Below are positions 37,192-46,784 of a DNA stretch of 64,000 nucleotides, piece after piece (positions within the stretch are counted from its first letter, which is position 1; each line of letters opens with the position of its first letter). The DNA lies in NCBI GenBank assembly GCA_963726065.1, contig CAVSAU010000013.1:248001-312000 (forward strand), read 5' to 3'. The stretch comes from Neomesorhizobium sp963726065 (GTDB lineage: Bacteria; Pseudomonadota; Alphaproteobacteria; Rhizobiales; Rhizobiaceae). The notes beneath the pieces are model-generated. The model saw only the letters and a program-made list of their open reading frames with translations. It did no database searches and was not told the origin of the DNA. The position numbers were made by a program, and so were the translations under genes.

Positions 37192-38177
37192 GCGCACCAT
37201 GCAGCCCGACGTGAGCATTCGTGATCGCCGCCTTCAACGCCGAGGCGACGATCGCGCGCGCCATCGAAAGCGCGCTGGCCCAGCGCGGGGTCAGCGTCGA
37301 GGTGATCGTCGTCGACGACTGTTCGAGCGACCGCACGGCCGAAGTCGCGCGCGTGCTTTCCGCGACGAGCGGGTGCGGGTGATCGCGCTGCGAGCAGAAC
37401 CGTGGCCCCGGCGGCGCCCGCAATGCGGGCCTTGCGGCGGCGCGCGGCCGCTGGATCGCGGTGCTCGATTCCGACGATACGGTCTATCCCGGATCGCCTT
37501 GCCACGAATGATCGCGCGCGGCCGAAGCGGCCGAGCGCCGAGATCGTCGTCGACAATCTCGACAGTGGTCGCAGGAAGGCGACGCAGCGCGCGACGACGA
37601 TGTTCCCGCCAGACGCTGCTGGCCAGATTTCCCGAAATCACGCTCGCCGATTTCATCGCCGCCAACCTGCATGTTCGAGACGACGTTTTCCTTCGGCTAC
37701 ATGAAGCCGATCTTCGCAGCGGCGGTTCCTCGAAAGGCACGGCTTGCGCTACGACGAGACGCTGCGCATCGGCGAGGACTACATCCTGCTCGCGTCGGCG
37801 CTGGCGAAGGGCGGCCGCTGCGTCGTCGAGCCGGACGCCGGCTACGCCTATCACATTCGCGACGGGTCGATCTCCCGGGTGCTCGAACTGCACCACGTCG
37901 AGGCGATGCTGGCGGCCGATGCGGCGTTCCTGCGCGGCCATCAGCTCGACGCGGCGCGCACGACGCCGCGCAGGCGCGGCGAACGCGCAGCCTCGAGGAG
38001 GCGGCGTCGTTTCTGACGCTGGTCGCAGCACCTGAAGGCAGCGTGCGCCGCTGAAGGCGGTCGGCACGGCGCTGCGCGATCCGGTGGCGCTGCGGCATCT
38101 GAAGATGCCGATCGCAGCGCAGGCTGCGGCGGCTGGCGCCCGCTTTCGCCGCAGATGCGCAGCCATCAGGCTGGATG
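37188..38177 (+). CDS. exoO: ExoO-like family 2 glucosyltransferase (frameshifted)
   Basis: A GT2 enzyme of about 325 residues that adds the fifth sugar. MQPDVSI is followed by one extra C near 37220 and then VIAAFNAEATIARAIESALA, VEVIVVDDCSSDRTAEVAR, WIAVLDSDDTVYP (DxD), FIAANLHV and LRYDETLRIGEDYILLASAL. Start: ATG 37188 overlaps the exoM stop but hits an early stop as written; ATG 37199 reads into the homology. Other breaks near 37355, 37400, 37490, 37610, 37735, 37975 and 38025. The stop is uncertain; TGA 38175 is the best candidate. exoN begins about 60 bases later. Confidence 0.85.
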
Positions 38178-38234
38178 ACGGCCGGCGAATACGGAAATTG
38201 GGCGGGGCGGCTCAATCTCAACAGGGATGGTGCG

Positions 38235-39140
38235 ATGAAAAAAGTCAGAAAAGCAGTGATACCGGTGGCCGGTCTCGGCACGCGCTTCCTGCCCGCCACC
38301 AAGGCGATGCCGAAGGAAATGTTGACCGATCGTCGATCGTCCCGTCGTGCAATATGCCGTCGACGAGGCGCTGGAGGCAGGCATCGAGCACATCGTTTTC
38401 GTCACCGGCCGCAACAAGCAGGTGATCGAGGATTATTTCGACATCCAGCCGGAACTGTTCGACACGCTGACGCGAGTCCGGCAAGATCGAGCAGCTCGCC
38501 TCGCTGGAGACGCATGCAGCCGCCGGCCGGCTCCGTCAGCTTCACCCGCCAGCAGGCGCCGCATGGGCTCGGCCATGCGGTCTGGTGCGCCCGCGACATC
38601 ATCGGCGACGAGCCCTTCGCGCTGCTTGCTGCCCGACATGGTCTCGTTCGGCGACACGCGGCTGCCTGGCCGGCGTGATGGAACTCTACGAGCAAGACCG
38701 GCGGCAACGTCATCGCCGTCGAGCAGTGCGACCCGATCGAGACCGACAAATACGGCATCGTCGGCAAGGGCGCGGCAGCGTCGGCAACGGCTTTGCGGTG
38801 ACCGAGATGGTGGAGAAGCCGGCGCCGTCGGCGGCGCCTTCCAACTACTACATCAACGGCCGCTACATCCTGCAGCCGGAGATCTTCGAGATTCTCGGCA
38901 CGCAGGAGCGCGGCGCCGGCAACGAGATCCAGCTGACCGACGCCATGCTGCGGCTTGTCGCCGGAGCAGGCGTTCTTCGCCCATCCTTTCGAGGGGCGCA
39001 TGTTCGACTGCGGCTCGAAGGAGGGCTTCATCCAGGCGAATGTCGCCTTTGCGCTGGCCCGCGAGCGACATCGCGACCTGGTGTTCGAGCCGATCAAGGA
39101 GATCGTTTCGTCTTACGAGAACCGCAGGCAGGCCGCCTGA
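38235..39140 (+). CDS. exoN: UTP-glucose-1-phosphate uridylyltransferase (ExoN/GalU, frameshifted)
   Basis: Makes UDP-glucose, the sugar donor for the Exo glucosyltransferases. The nucleotide-binding N-terminus VRKAVIPVAGLGTRFLPATK is followed, after an extra G near 38327, by VVQYAVDEALEAGIEHIVFV and GRNKQVIEDYFD; further on come APHGLGHAVWCARDIIGDEP, NYYINGRYILQPEIFEIL and MFDCGSKEGFIQANV. Restored length is about 300 residues. Frameshifts near 38480, 38510, 38630, 38665, 38690, 38785, 38965 and 39065. ATG 38235 is preceded by AGGGATGGTGCG. Confidence 0.93.
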
Positions 39141-39311
39141 TCGGCCAATGCCGCCGTCGGCTTCAGAACGGCCGGATTCGGCAACGAACCTCCGGCTTTT
39201 GAGGCAGCGAACGCATTGTCGCCCCATCGTGTTGATAGGGCGACATCCGCGTTTCATGACCGCGCCAGCCCGACAATGGCGGCGCAAAATAACGAAAATT
39301 CGGCGAGATCG

Positions 39312-41689
39312 ATGAACCAAAGAAATCTTCCCATCGAACGGCAGACTGGCGATCCATGTCCGCCGGCAACGGAGACCCGGACGGGTTCATCGATCTGGAG
39401 CGGCTCGTTGCCAGATGCGCGATGCGGCGCGCTCAGGATCGTGGCGCTTTGCGCCGCCATCGGGCTGGCGCTTGGCGTCGTCTATCTGATGTTCGCCGCG
39501 CCCAGCTACACGCTCGGGAACACGCATCCTGCTCGACGAGAGCCTGACCAAATTCGCCGAGGAAGAGGCCGCCACAGCCGGCCAGCAACATGACAGGCGA
39601 CGCCAATCTGTTGAGCGAGGTCGAGATCCTGAAGTCGACGCGGCTGGCGCGTGCCGTGGTCGTCGGCCGCGAAAAGCTCGACGACAACGAGGCCTTCCTC
39701 AATCCGCCGCACTCGCCCATCGGCTGGTTCAAGTCGCGGCTGAAGGCGGTGGTCGGGCTATTCGTTTCTGGGCGCCGGACAGTCTCGGAAGCGGCAGTCG
39801 AGAATGGCCGCAGCGGCCAAGGCTGCGTCACTGCTGCAGCAGGGCCTCAATGTCGAGCGGGTCGGGCGCAGCTTCGTCATCGACGTATCGTTCATCGCTC
39901 GCATGATCCCACAGCTCGCTGGCGCGATCACGCGCGCCTACGCCAATGCCTATCTTTCCGACCAGCTCAACGCCAATTTCGACGCCACCCAGCGCGCCAC
40001 CGTGTGGCTGCAGGGCCGGCTTACGCGAGCTGCGCGACAGTTCGCAGGCCGCGGCACTCGAGGTCGAGAAGTTCCGCGCCGAAAACGGGCTGACCGCGGC
40101 GCGCGGCGAGCTGATTTCGGAGCAGCAGCTGTCCGACCTGAACAGCCAGCTGATCCTCGCCCAGGCCGACACGGCCAACGCGCTCGGCCCGCTACACCCA
40201 GTACAAGTCGATCGTCGACAGCGGTCCGGACAACGCCGTCAAGAATGCCACGATCCCGTCCGACAGGAGGCCAACAGTTCCGTCATCAACGACGCTGAAG
40301 ACGCGTTATCTCGGCATCACCAAGCGCGAGCAGGAGATCAGCAACGCGCTTCGGCGAGGATCATCCGCAGGCGGTCAGCGCTGCGCCGCGAGCAGGCGGA
40401 TGTTGACACGGCAGATCTTCCAGGAGCTGAAGCAGCTCACCGAGAGCTATCGCAACGAATACGAAGTCGCGAAGTCGCGCGAGACATCGCTGCGCGAGCA
40501 ATGTCGGCGAGATGACCGGCCAGAAGTCCAAATCGAGCCAGTCGCTGGTGCAGCTGCGCGAACTGGAGCAGAAGTCGACGGCGCTGCCGACGCTCTACCA
40601 GACCTTCCTGGCGCGCTATGAGGAAGCCTCGCAGCAGCGCTCCTTCCCGATCGCCAAGGCGCGTGTCATCTCGCGAAGCCGGCGATCCGGTGCCGCCATC
40701 CAGCCCGCGCAAGGCGATGGTGCTTGGCGCTGTCGCTGGTGCTCGGCCTGATCGGCGGCGCCGGCATCGGCGCCTTCCAGGAGTTCCGCGAGCGGTTCTT
40801 CCGCACCGGCGACGACGTGCGCGACGCGCTCAACCTCAATTTCCTCGGCTATCTGCCGATCATCGGCGGCTCCGCCCTGCGAAACCAAGGCGAGAGCCAG
40901 AGGCGCCGGAAGCGGCTGCCGCGGGCGACGACTGACGCCGGTCACTCCAGCGCATCCTGCGCGTGGCGATCAACGCGCCGTCGTCGTCCTTCGCCGAGAC
41001 GCTGCGCAACGCTCAAGCTCGCCAGCGACGTCGTGCTGCAGGGCAAGGCCATGCAAGGTCATCGGCTTCGTTTCGGTGCTGCCGCATGAAGGCAAGACGA
41101 CGGTCGCCGCCAATTTCGCCGGGACTGCTTGCCGCCAACGGCGTCGAGGACGCTGCTGATCGACGGCGATCTCGCAATCCGGGGCTCGAGCCGGAGCCTG
41201 TCGCCGGAGCCCGAACAGGGGCTGGTCGAGGCGATCGTCGGCGAGCACCGCTGGCAGAGCGCGTGCATGGTCGACCGGAAGACCAGGCTCGCGATCTTGC
41301 CGGCGCTGGTCGCGAGGCCGCCTCTCGCACACCAGCGAGCTCCTTTCCGCGACCGGGCATGCGCGACCTCATCGAGGACGCCCGCGAAAACCTTCGACTA
41401 CATCGTCGTCGACCTGCCGCCGCTTGGGCCGGTGGTCGACGCCAAGGCGTTCGCGCCTCTGGCCGACGGCTTCGTCTTGGTGACGGAATGGGGCGTGACG
41501 CCGCGCGCGCTGGTGCGCTCCGTGCTTCAGGCGGAACCGCAGATCGCGGCCAAGGTCCTCGGCGTCGTGCTCAACAAGACCGACATGAAGAAGCTGGGGC
41601 GCTACGGTTCGTTCGGCAGCTCGGAGCAGTATATCGAACAATATGCCGGCTATTACGTCGACAAGTCGGCGATAGCGGCCAAGGGCTGA
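39312..41689 (+). CDS. exoP: ExoP-like polysaccharide co-polymerase with BY-kinase domain (frameshifted)
   Basis: An inner-membrane Wzz-type chain-length regulator fused to a bacterial tyrosine kinase, about 785 residues. The first membrane helix is near 39430-39490 (IVALCAAIGLALGVVYLMF), a long periplasmic coiled-coil region follows (LRDSSQAAALEVEKFRAENG, about 40020), the second helix is near 40730-40770, and the cytoplasmic kinase shows Walker A LPHEGKTTVAANF (about 41082), LLIDGDL (about 41152) and Walker B YIVVDLPPLGPV (about 41400). The end YIEQYAGYYVDKSAIA is a short tyrosine cluster for autophosphorylation. At least fifteen frameshifts. ExoP controls succinoglycan polymer length. Confidence 0.92.
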
Positions 41690-41701
41690 GCGCAGCCGCT
41701 G

Positions 41702-42478
41702 TCACACCGTTATAATGCGGCCCTTGTTGCCCCAGATGCGGGCGGCACTCAGCCGACCTGTGCGGTAGGCGCCGGTGTCGAGGTTGAGGCGCCGGCCTTC
41801 CAGGCGGGCGCGCTCGACCGGCGTATGGCCGTGCACGACCCATTTGTCGAGCAGGTGCGCGTTGTCGAGAAATTCTGAGCGAATGAACAGGAGGTCGTGG
41901 TCGACCTGTTTCTTCAGTTCCACGCCAGGCCGGATGCCGGCATGCACAAATACATAGGCCGGTGAATCCACCAGGATGGGCAACGATCGTAGAAACGCCA
42001 CATGTGCCGCCGGGATGGCGCCGCGAACCATCTCGGCCTGCTCGTCCGGCGAACAGACGCGGCTCAGGTGATCGTAGTCGATGCCGTAGGACCGCAAGGT
42101 CGTGTCGCCGCCCATGTCGTTCCATTCGCGCAGGCTCATGCTGCGGTCCAGCGCCTCGAGCATCATCAATTCGTGATTGCCGGCAAGACAGATGCGCTCG
42201 AACCCCTGCGGTGGTTCCGTCAGCAGATGATCGACGACCTGTGACGATGCAGGCCCGCGGTCGACATAGTCACCCAGCATGATGATCAGCTTGCGCGCCT
42301 TGATGCCGGCGGCGTCGGCGGCAATCCTGCTTTCAAGCGCCAGAAGCTCGTCGTGACAGCCATGCACGTCGCCGATGGCGTAGACCGCAAGACCGGTCAT
42401 GTCGAGATGCAGCCGCACCCGTCTGGAGGGCGCCGACGGCCTTTCCCGTTTGAGGAGGCCGGACAGTTTCCTGATCAA
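41702..42478 (-). CDS. Serine/threonine-type metallophosphoesterase
   Basis: A 258-residue protein of the calcineurin-like phosphoesterase family. All metal-site motifs are present: YAIGDVHGCHDEL (GDxHG, about residues 33-40), MLGDYVDRGPASSQ (GDxxDRG), LAGNHELMML (GNHE), and the later histidines in YVFVHAGIRPG and WVVHGHTPVE. The first codon is TTG 42478 with AGGAGA nine bases upstream. Similar proteins act as protein phosphatases or Ap4A hydrolases; the substrate cannot be told here. It faces exoP tail to tail, 12 bases apart, so it may not belong to the exo unit. No frameshift. Confidence 0.88.
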   Translation of the reverse strand: MIRKLSGLLKRERPSAPSRRVRLHLDMTGLAVYAIGDVHGCHDELLALESRIAADAAGIKARKLIIMLGDYVDRGPASSQVVDHLLTEPPQGFERICLAGNHELMMLEALDRSMSLREWNDMGGDTTLRSYGIDYDHLSRVCSPDEQAEMVRGAIPAAHVAFLRSLPILVDSPAYVFVHAGIRPGVELKKQVDHDLLFIRSEFLDNAHLLDKWVVHGHTPVERARLEGRRLNLDTGAYRTGRLSAARIWGNKGRIITV

Positions 42479-42555
42479 GAAATGCTTCTCCTGGCAAAAC
42501 GCCGATCCCTCCCCGCAAGCCTTTTATGACAGCCAGTCGCAGATCGGTAGGGTGA

Positions 42556-42661
42556 CTACAGCGCCGCGCGTCTTTTCAGACGCGCGATGGTCGCTGTAAC
42601 ACTTGAATTGCTGCATAATTCTACCCTTAAACCGATTCCGATCTAAGGAACTGTGCAGTAG
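42556..42661. repeat. Rhizobial intergenic palindromic repeat
   Basis: A composite repeat starting CTACAGCGCCGCGCG: a perfect 8-bp hairpin GCGCGTCT-TTTC-AGACGCGC (42566-42585), a flanking outer pair CTACAGCG / CGCTGTAA, and a second imperfect dyad around CTTAAACCGATTCCGATCTAAG ending in GTGCAGTAG. I recognise this composition as an intergenic repeat of Mesorhizobium and related genera. It lies in the 200 bases between the metallophosphatase and the DUF2189 gene. Confidence 0.7.
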
Positions 42662-42690
42662 CGAAATCGCGGCGTCGCAGAACAAGAATC

Positions 42691-42710
42691 AGCCGGCGCA
42701 AGGGCCGGCT
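42691..42710 (-). terminator. Terminator-like hairpin downstream of the DUF2189 gene
   Basis: AGCCGGC-GCAAGG-GCCGGCT, a perfect 7-bp GC-rich stem with a 6-base loop, 30 bases past the stop of the DUF2189 gene; on the minus strand it is followed by GATTCTTGTTC. Confidence 0.6.
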
Positions 42711-42740
42711 GACTGGTCTTAAACAAGAGGATTTCGGCAA

Positions 42741-43547
42741 TTATCCGGCATGCGCCGGCGGTTCGATCAGCTTGCGGTAGAGATGCCAGGTCGCATGGCC
42801 AAGGATCGGGATGACGACGGCAAGTCCGGCAAACACCGGAATGGAGCCGATCACCAGAAGGGCGGCCACGATCAGACCCCAGATCGCCATTGTGAGCGGA
42901 TTGGTCATCACGGCCTTTGCCGAAGTGTAGATCGCGTCATAGGCGCCGATGTCGCGGTCGAGCAGGATCGGAAACGCGATAACGGTGGTGGCAAGCACCA
43001 CAATGGCGAAGATCAGACCGACAAGATTGCCGACGATGATCAGCATCCAGCCGCGCTGGGTGCCCAGCACTTCACTGATGAAGCTGGCCAGCGATTCGGG
43101 CGGCGTCGGTCCGAAATACCACTGATAGATGCCTTGCGCGGTGAGCAGCCAGGCGACGAAAATGGCAAGCAGGAAAAGCCCGACCGCGGCGATCGACGGC
43201 AAAGCCGGCGATTCCCGCACCTCCAGGGCATGCCACCAGGAGGTGTCGAGCCCTGCCTCGCGCCGGCGGCTGATTTCATAAAGGCCGAGGGCTGCGAAGG
43301 GCCCGAGCAACGCAAAGCCGGACATCAGCGGAAACAGCAGCGGCAGGGCGTTGTTGCCCGACGTCCAGGCGGCGAGAACGACGCCGACCAGGGGATAGAT
43401 CACGCACAGGAATACGTAATGGGACGGCTTTTCCCAGAAATCGTCGAACCCCTTGTGGAGCGCGTCAATGAGATCGGCGACGCCGATTTTGCGCACATTG
43501 GGGTGGGCCAGCGTGTCACCAGCCCCTGCAATTACGTGAAAGCCTGC
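42741..43547 (-). CDS. DUF2189 integral membrane protein
   Basis: A 268-residue protein with about six hydrophobic helices (e.g. YVFLCVIYPLVGVVLAAWTS, LLFPLMSGFALLGPFAALGL, AAVGLFLLAIFVAWLLTAQG) and the WWHALEVRES motif between them, typical of DUF2189 proteins, which are sometimes mislabelled cytochrome c oxidase subunits. No catalytic or heme-ligand pattern is evident. AAGGAGAGA lies upstream: ATG 43547 has the better spacing, ATG 43553 is possible. Function unknown. No frameshift. Confidence 0.85.
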   Translation of the reverse strand, partial: AGFHVIAGAGDTLAHPNVRKIGVADLIDALHKGFDDFWEKPSHYVFLCVIYPLVGVVLAAWTSGNNALPLLFPLMSGFALLGPFAALGLYEISRRREAGLDTSWWHALEVRESPALPSIAAVGLFLLAIFVAWLLTAQGIYQWYFGPTPPESLASFISEVLGTQRGWMLIIVGNLVGLIFAIVVLATTVIAFPILLDRDIGAYDAIYTSAKAVMTNPLTMAIWGLIVAALLVIGSIPVFAGLAVVIPILGHATWHLYRKLIEPPAHAG

Positions 43548-43760
43548 CATGACCATTCTCTCCTTAGGGTTGGAGCGGTCGCGAGCCACGCTAGGCCGTC
43601 CAAAACGGCCGGGTCACGCGGAACGCGACCTGCATTGCAAGGGCGATGATACACAGTCCGAGACAATTTGTCGCGCCTTTCGGCGACCTTTCGCGAAGCC
43701 GGGTTATCGCGACAGGCCGCCGGCAAAATGCGCAGCTTTGGGGCAGGTGGCAGCCGTCGG

Positions 43761-44863
43761 TCAAACGGGAACGACGTACAGGTCGCGCGGCAGAGACGAG
43801 AGGATTTCTGGGCCGTCCTCGCGCAGGATGACGATGTCCTCCAGGCGGATGCCGAAGCGGCCGGGCAGGTAGATGCCCGGCTCGATGGAGAACACCATGC
43901 CTTCCTCCAGCACCGTCTCCGACGTCGCGGTGATGTAGGGCGGCTCGTGACCGTCGATGCCCATGCCGTGGCCGGTGCGGTGGACGAAATATTCGCCGTA
44001 GCCGGCATCGGAAATCACCTTGCGGGCTGCAGCGTCGACATCCCTGGCCTTGACGCCGGGCCGTGCCGCCTTCAGCGCCGCCTGCACCGCCTTCTCGACG
44101 ATGGTGTGGATCTGGCCGTAGCCTTCCGGCGGGCGCCCGACCACCGCCATGCGGGTCATGTCGCTGGGGAAGCCGTCCTTGCGGCCGCCGATGTCGATCA
44201 CCACCGCGTCGCCCTCGTCCAGCTTGCGTTCGCCGGTCTGATGGTGCGGAAAGGCGCCGTTGCCGACCGGCGCCGACGATCCAGAATGCGGGCGCGGCTC
44301 CTTCCGACGAGAAATGCGCGTGGATTTCGGCGGCAAGCTCACGCTCGCTCATGCCCGGCCGGATCGAGGCGAAAGCCTTCTGCATGGCGCGGTCGGCAAT
44401 CGCGGCGTTCATCTTCAGCCTGGCGAACTCGCCGGCATCCTTGCGCATGCGCAACGCCCCGATCGTGTCGGCGGTGAAGGCGTGTTCCACGCCCGGCAGA
44501 GCGCCAAGCAGCAACAGCGCGTGGTCGGCGCGCATCGTCTCGTCGAGCGCCACCTTGGCCACGCCGACCGCGTCGATGTCGGCAAGCGCTGCCGCCAAAG
44601 CGGCCTCCGGCCCGTCTGCATCGTTCCAGTTGTGGAAGGCGATGTCGGTCTATTCGCGCGTGCCTTCGGCGTTCAGCGCCGGCATCAGGAATGTTTGCTT
44701 CTCGCGCCGCGATCAACAGCAGGCACGGCCTCTCGTCCGGGTGCGGATGGAAACCGAGCAGCCAGTCCATATGCGAGCCCGGGGCGATGGCGACGAGGCC
44801 CGTCTCGGTCTCCCGCATGCGGGTCCGCAACGCGGCAAGACGTTTCTGGGTGTCGGCGGCCAT
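43761..44863 (-). CDS. M24 metallopeptidase, Xaa-Pro aminopeptidase-like (frameshifted)
   Basis: A pita-bread-fold dinuclear metallopeptidase of about 365 residues. The creatinase N-domain (LVAIAPGSHMDWLLGFHPHP) is followed by the M24 core: metal ligands in DAVVIDIGGRKDGFPSDMTR, HRTGHGMGIDGHEPP, SIEPGIYLPGRFG and LEDIVI. Frameshifts lie near 44700, 44645 and 44285. ATG 44863 has AGGAG seven bases upstream. It starts only 38 bases after the deiminase-like gene, on the same strand, so it may be the last gene of the ycaO-tfuA run; a leader-peptide peptidase role is possible but unproved. Confidence 0.88.
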
Positions 44864-44901
44864 CGGCAAGCTCCTGTAGAGTTTTATGGAAGGCTTCGCG
44901 T

Positions 44902-46047
44902 TCAGGCGGCGAAGCCGAAGAACGGATTTCTCCTTAAAACCTTGGTCGCACAGCGCACAGCCCCCATGGCGACCGTCAGCTTGGTCCAGCCATATGCCGG
45001 CACCGGCTCGAAGCCGAGGCCTCGCCAGAGTGCGGCATTCTCCACGTCGAAATCGGCAAGCGCCGGCTCCACATCGGCATAATGCGGCAGCCAGACCAAC
45101 GGCCGCGTCCGCCCTTTCCGTATCTCGTTCTCGAGCAGGATATTGTTGTAGAGCCGAGTTCTCAGCTGCCGGTCGCCGATCGCCGGCACGAACGGCACCG
45201 GGTTGCGCTGAACCGCGAAACCGAGGAACTCCAGCCGTTCCGCGGTCTGGTCGAGCCGCTTGGACGTAGAGCCGAATTCCCCGGCCCGCCCGCCCGGCCC
45301 CAGGATGGCGTCGGCCACCAGGATCAGGGGCCGTCCATCGGCTGATTTTTGCCCGGTGAGAGCGATGAAGCGGTCGATATGGCCGCCATATTGCCGCATC
45401 CGGTAGGTGTCGTTCCAGGCGCCGGCGCGGGGCGAGTCGCGCGTCGGTGCGCCGTAACCGTAACCCGCGACATAAAGCGGCCGGCCGTCTATGGCCGACA
45501 GCCTTGCGAACGCCGTCTCGTCGCTTTTCTCCCGATCAATGATCGCCTGGGTGAGGTCGATGCTGTCCTGGCCAGTCAACAGGAAGTCCAGCCCGACCAG
45601 GAGGTTGCCGCCGGCAAGATGGACAGCCGCCCGCTCGACGGCAACGCCAGTGGCCCGCGACAGCCAGGCGGCATGGTCGCCCGGATTCTCGCAATCCTGC
45701 TGCAGATATCTCGCGCCGCCGTCGCGCTTCACGACAAGCAGCGGATCCTGCATCCAGAAATCCGCGGTGTCGGCCGCAGCACTCAGGCTCGCCTCGACGA
45801 AAACCGTGCGGCAGGCCAGGCCTAGCCCGTCAAGCCAGCCCTCAATGTTGCTGCGCGTCGCCGCCGTTCCCAGCACGTGCAGAGCCACCTCTTCCGGCAG
45901 CGTCCTTGCAAACGTCCCGAGCGCCGCCAGCAGCGCGCCAAGCAACGGATCGCCGCCGAAGCAGCCCGGCACGACGGCGATGGAGATTTCCTCGATAGCG
46001 CCACCGCAATCGGCCACCAGCCCTTCAGGCGCTGCTTCGCCCGTCAT
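44902..46047 (-). CDS. Guanidino-modifying (agmatine/peptidylarginine deiminase-like) enzyme
   Basis: A 381-residue protein that I assign by motif to the GME superfamily (agmatine deiminase, arginine deiminase, amidinotransferases). In order: DFWMQDPLLVV (D101), AVHLAGGNLLVG (GGN at 146-148), YGGHIDRFIAL (catalytic-type His223-x-Asp225), RLYNNILLEN (N301-302), and AMGAVRCATKVLRRNP with a candidate nucleophile Cys366 near the C-terminus, as in agmatine deiminases. The chosen start MTGEAAPEGL at 46047 overlaps the tfuA stop (TGATG); the frame is open further upstream but only antisense to tfuA. Context suggests modification of a peptide or protein arginine (for example to citrulline); free guanidino substrates remain possible. 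No frameshift. Confidence 0.72.
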   Translation of the reverse strand: MTGEAAPEGLVADCGGAIEEISIAVVPGCFGGDPLLGALLAALGTFARTLPEEVALHVLGTAATRSNIEGWLDGLGLACRTVFVEASLSAAADTADFWMQDPLLVVKRDGGARYLQQDCENPGDHAAWLSRATGVAVERAAVHLAGGNLLVGLDFLLTGQDSIDLTQAIIDREKSDETAFARLSAIDGRPLYVAGYGYGAPTRDSPRAGAWNDTYRMRQYGGHIDRFIALTGQKSADGRPLILVADAILGPGGRAGEFGSTSKRLDQTAERLEFLGFAVQRNPVPFVPAIGDRQLRTRLYNNILLENEIRKGRTRPLVWLPHYADVEPALADFDVENAALWRGLGFEPVPAYGWTKLTVAMGAVRCATKVLRRNPFFGFAA

Positions 46048-46784
46048 CAGGGCACGGTCCGGCGCGCGCGGACTTCGTCCTTGAGATTTTCGAGGAAGGG
46101 CGTGCGCGCCAGGCGCGCCGGCGTGATCGCATGGGCGGGACGCACAATGGCGCCGGCACGCAGCGCCGCCAGCAATTGCCGCGCATCCGCCTGTTTTTGC
46201 GAGCGTTTGGCAGTCTTCAGAATGTGTTTCAGTTCGTCTCGCCGTCCTTGCGACAACTCCGTTGCCAAAAGAATGGTCGACCAACTGCGGCGGCTGAAAT
46301 GGAGCGCCGTCGCCGCCGTGCCCAAAAGGTCGCTTTCGGCCGCCGGGATCACGCCTTCCGCCGTCAGCGCCCGCAATGTCGCCTCGACATCCACCAGGGC
46401 TTGCGTCATCGGCCGGAAACCCATTTCCGCCGGTGCGTGGGTCACCGCGACATCGGCGTCGGCGCTGCGCGCGCCGCTGCGGTATTCTTCATAGATCATG
46501 CCCACCCCGACCATGCCGAAATCGGCGCATTCGGCGGCACGCAAGGCGCCCATGCTGGCGGCCCCGGACACGACGACGCCCAGCGACAGCGCGTAGAGAA
46601 TTTCCTTATGCCAGACCGAAGGCGCGTTCTCGAAGAAGCCGTCGATCAGCGCGATCTGCGATGGCTTCTCCAAAGCCGCGGCAAGCAGGTCGCCGCAGGC
46701 GGCCGGCGGCCGCATATCAAAGCCCGCGAGTTCGTCGGCGGCGAAGCCATACAGGCTGGGGCCGGCAAAGACGACGATGCTCAT
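46047..46784 (-). CDS. TfuA-like protein, YcaO partner
   Basis: A 245-residue TfuA family protein. The core GLIDGFFENAPSVWHKEILYALS-like stretch (about residues 46-67) and GVVVSGAASMGALRAAEC (about residues 69-86) are the family hallmark. TfuA proteins partner YcaO enzymes: the archaeal pair makes the glycine thioamide of methyl-coenzyme M reductase, and TfuA is encoded in the trifolitoxin cluster of Rhizobium. The start at 46784 overlaps the ycaO stop (ATGA) and the stop overlaps the deiminase start, so all three are translationally coupled. A sulfur-delivery role here is inferred from the family. No frameshift. Confidence 0.92.
   Translation of the reverse strand: MSIVVFAGPSLYGFAADELAGFDMRPPAACGDLLAAALEKPSQIALIDGFFENAPSVWHKEILYALSLGVVVSGAASMGALRAAECADFGMVGVGMIYEEYRSGARSADADVAVTHAPAEMGFRPMTQALVDVEATLRALTAEGVIPAAESDLLGTAATALHFSRRSWSTILLATELSQGRRDELKHILKTAKRSQKQADARQLLAALRAGAIVRPAHAITPARLARTPFLENLKDEVRARRTVP

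Noticed and set aside
42556..42661. The palindromic repeat as a small-RNA gene
   Set aside because: It matches a scattered rhizobial intergenic repeat, with no separate promoter that I can see.
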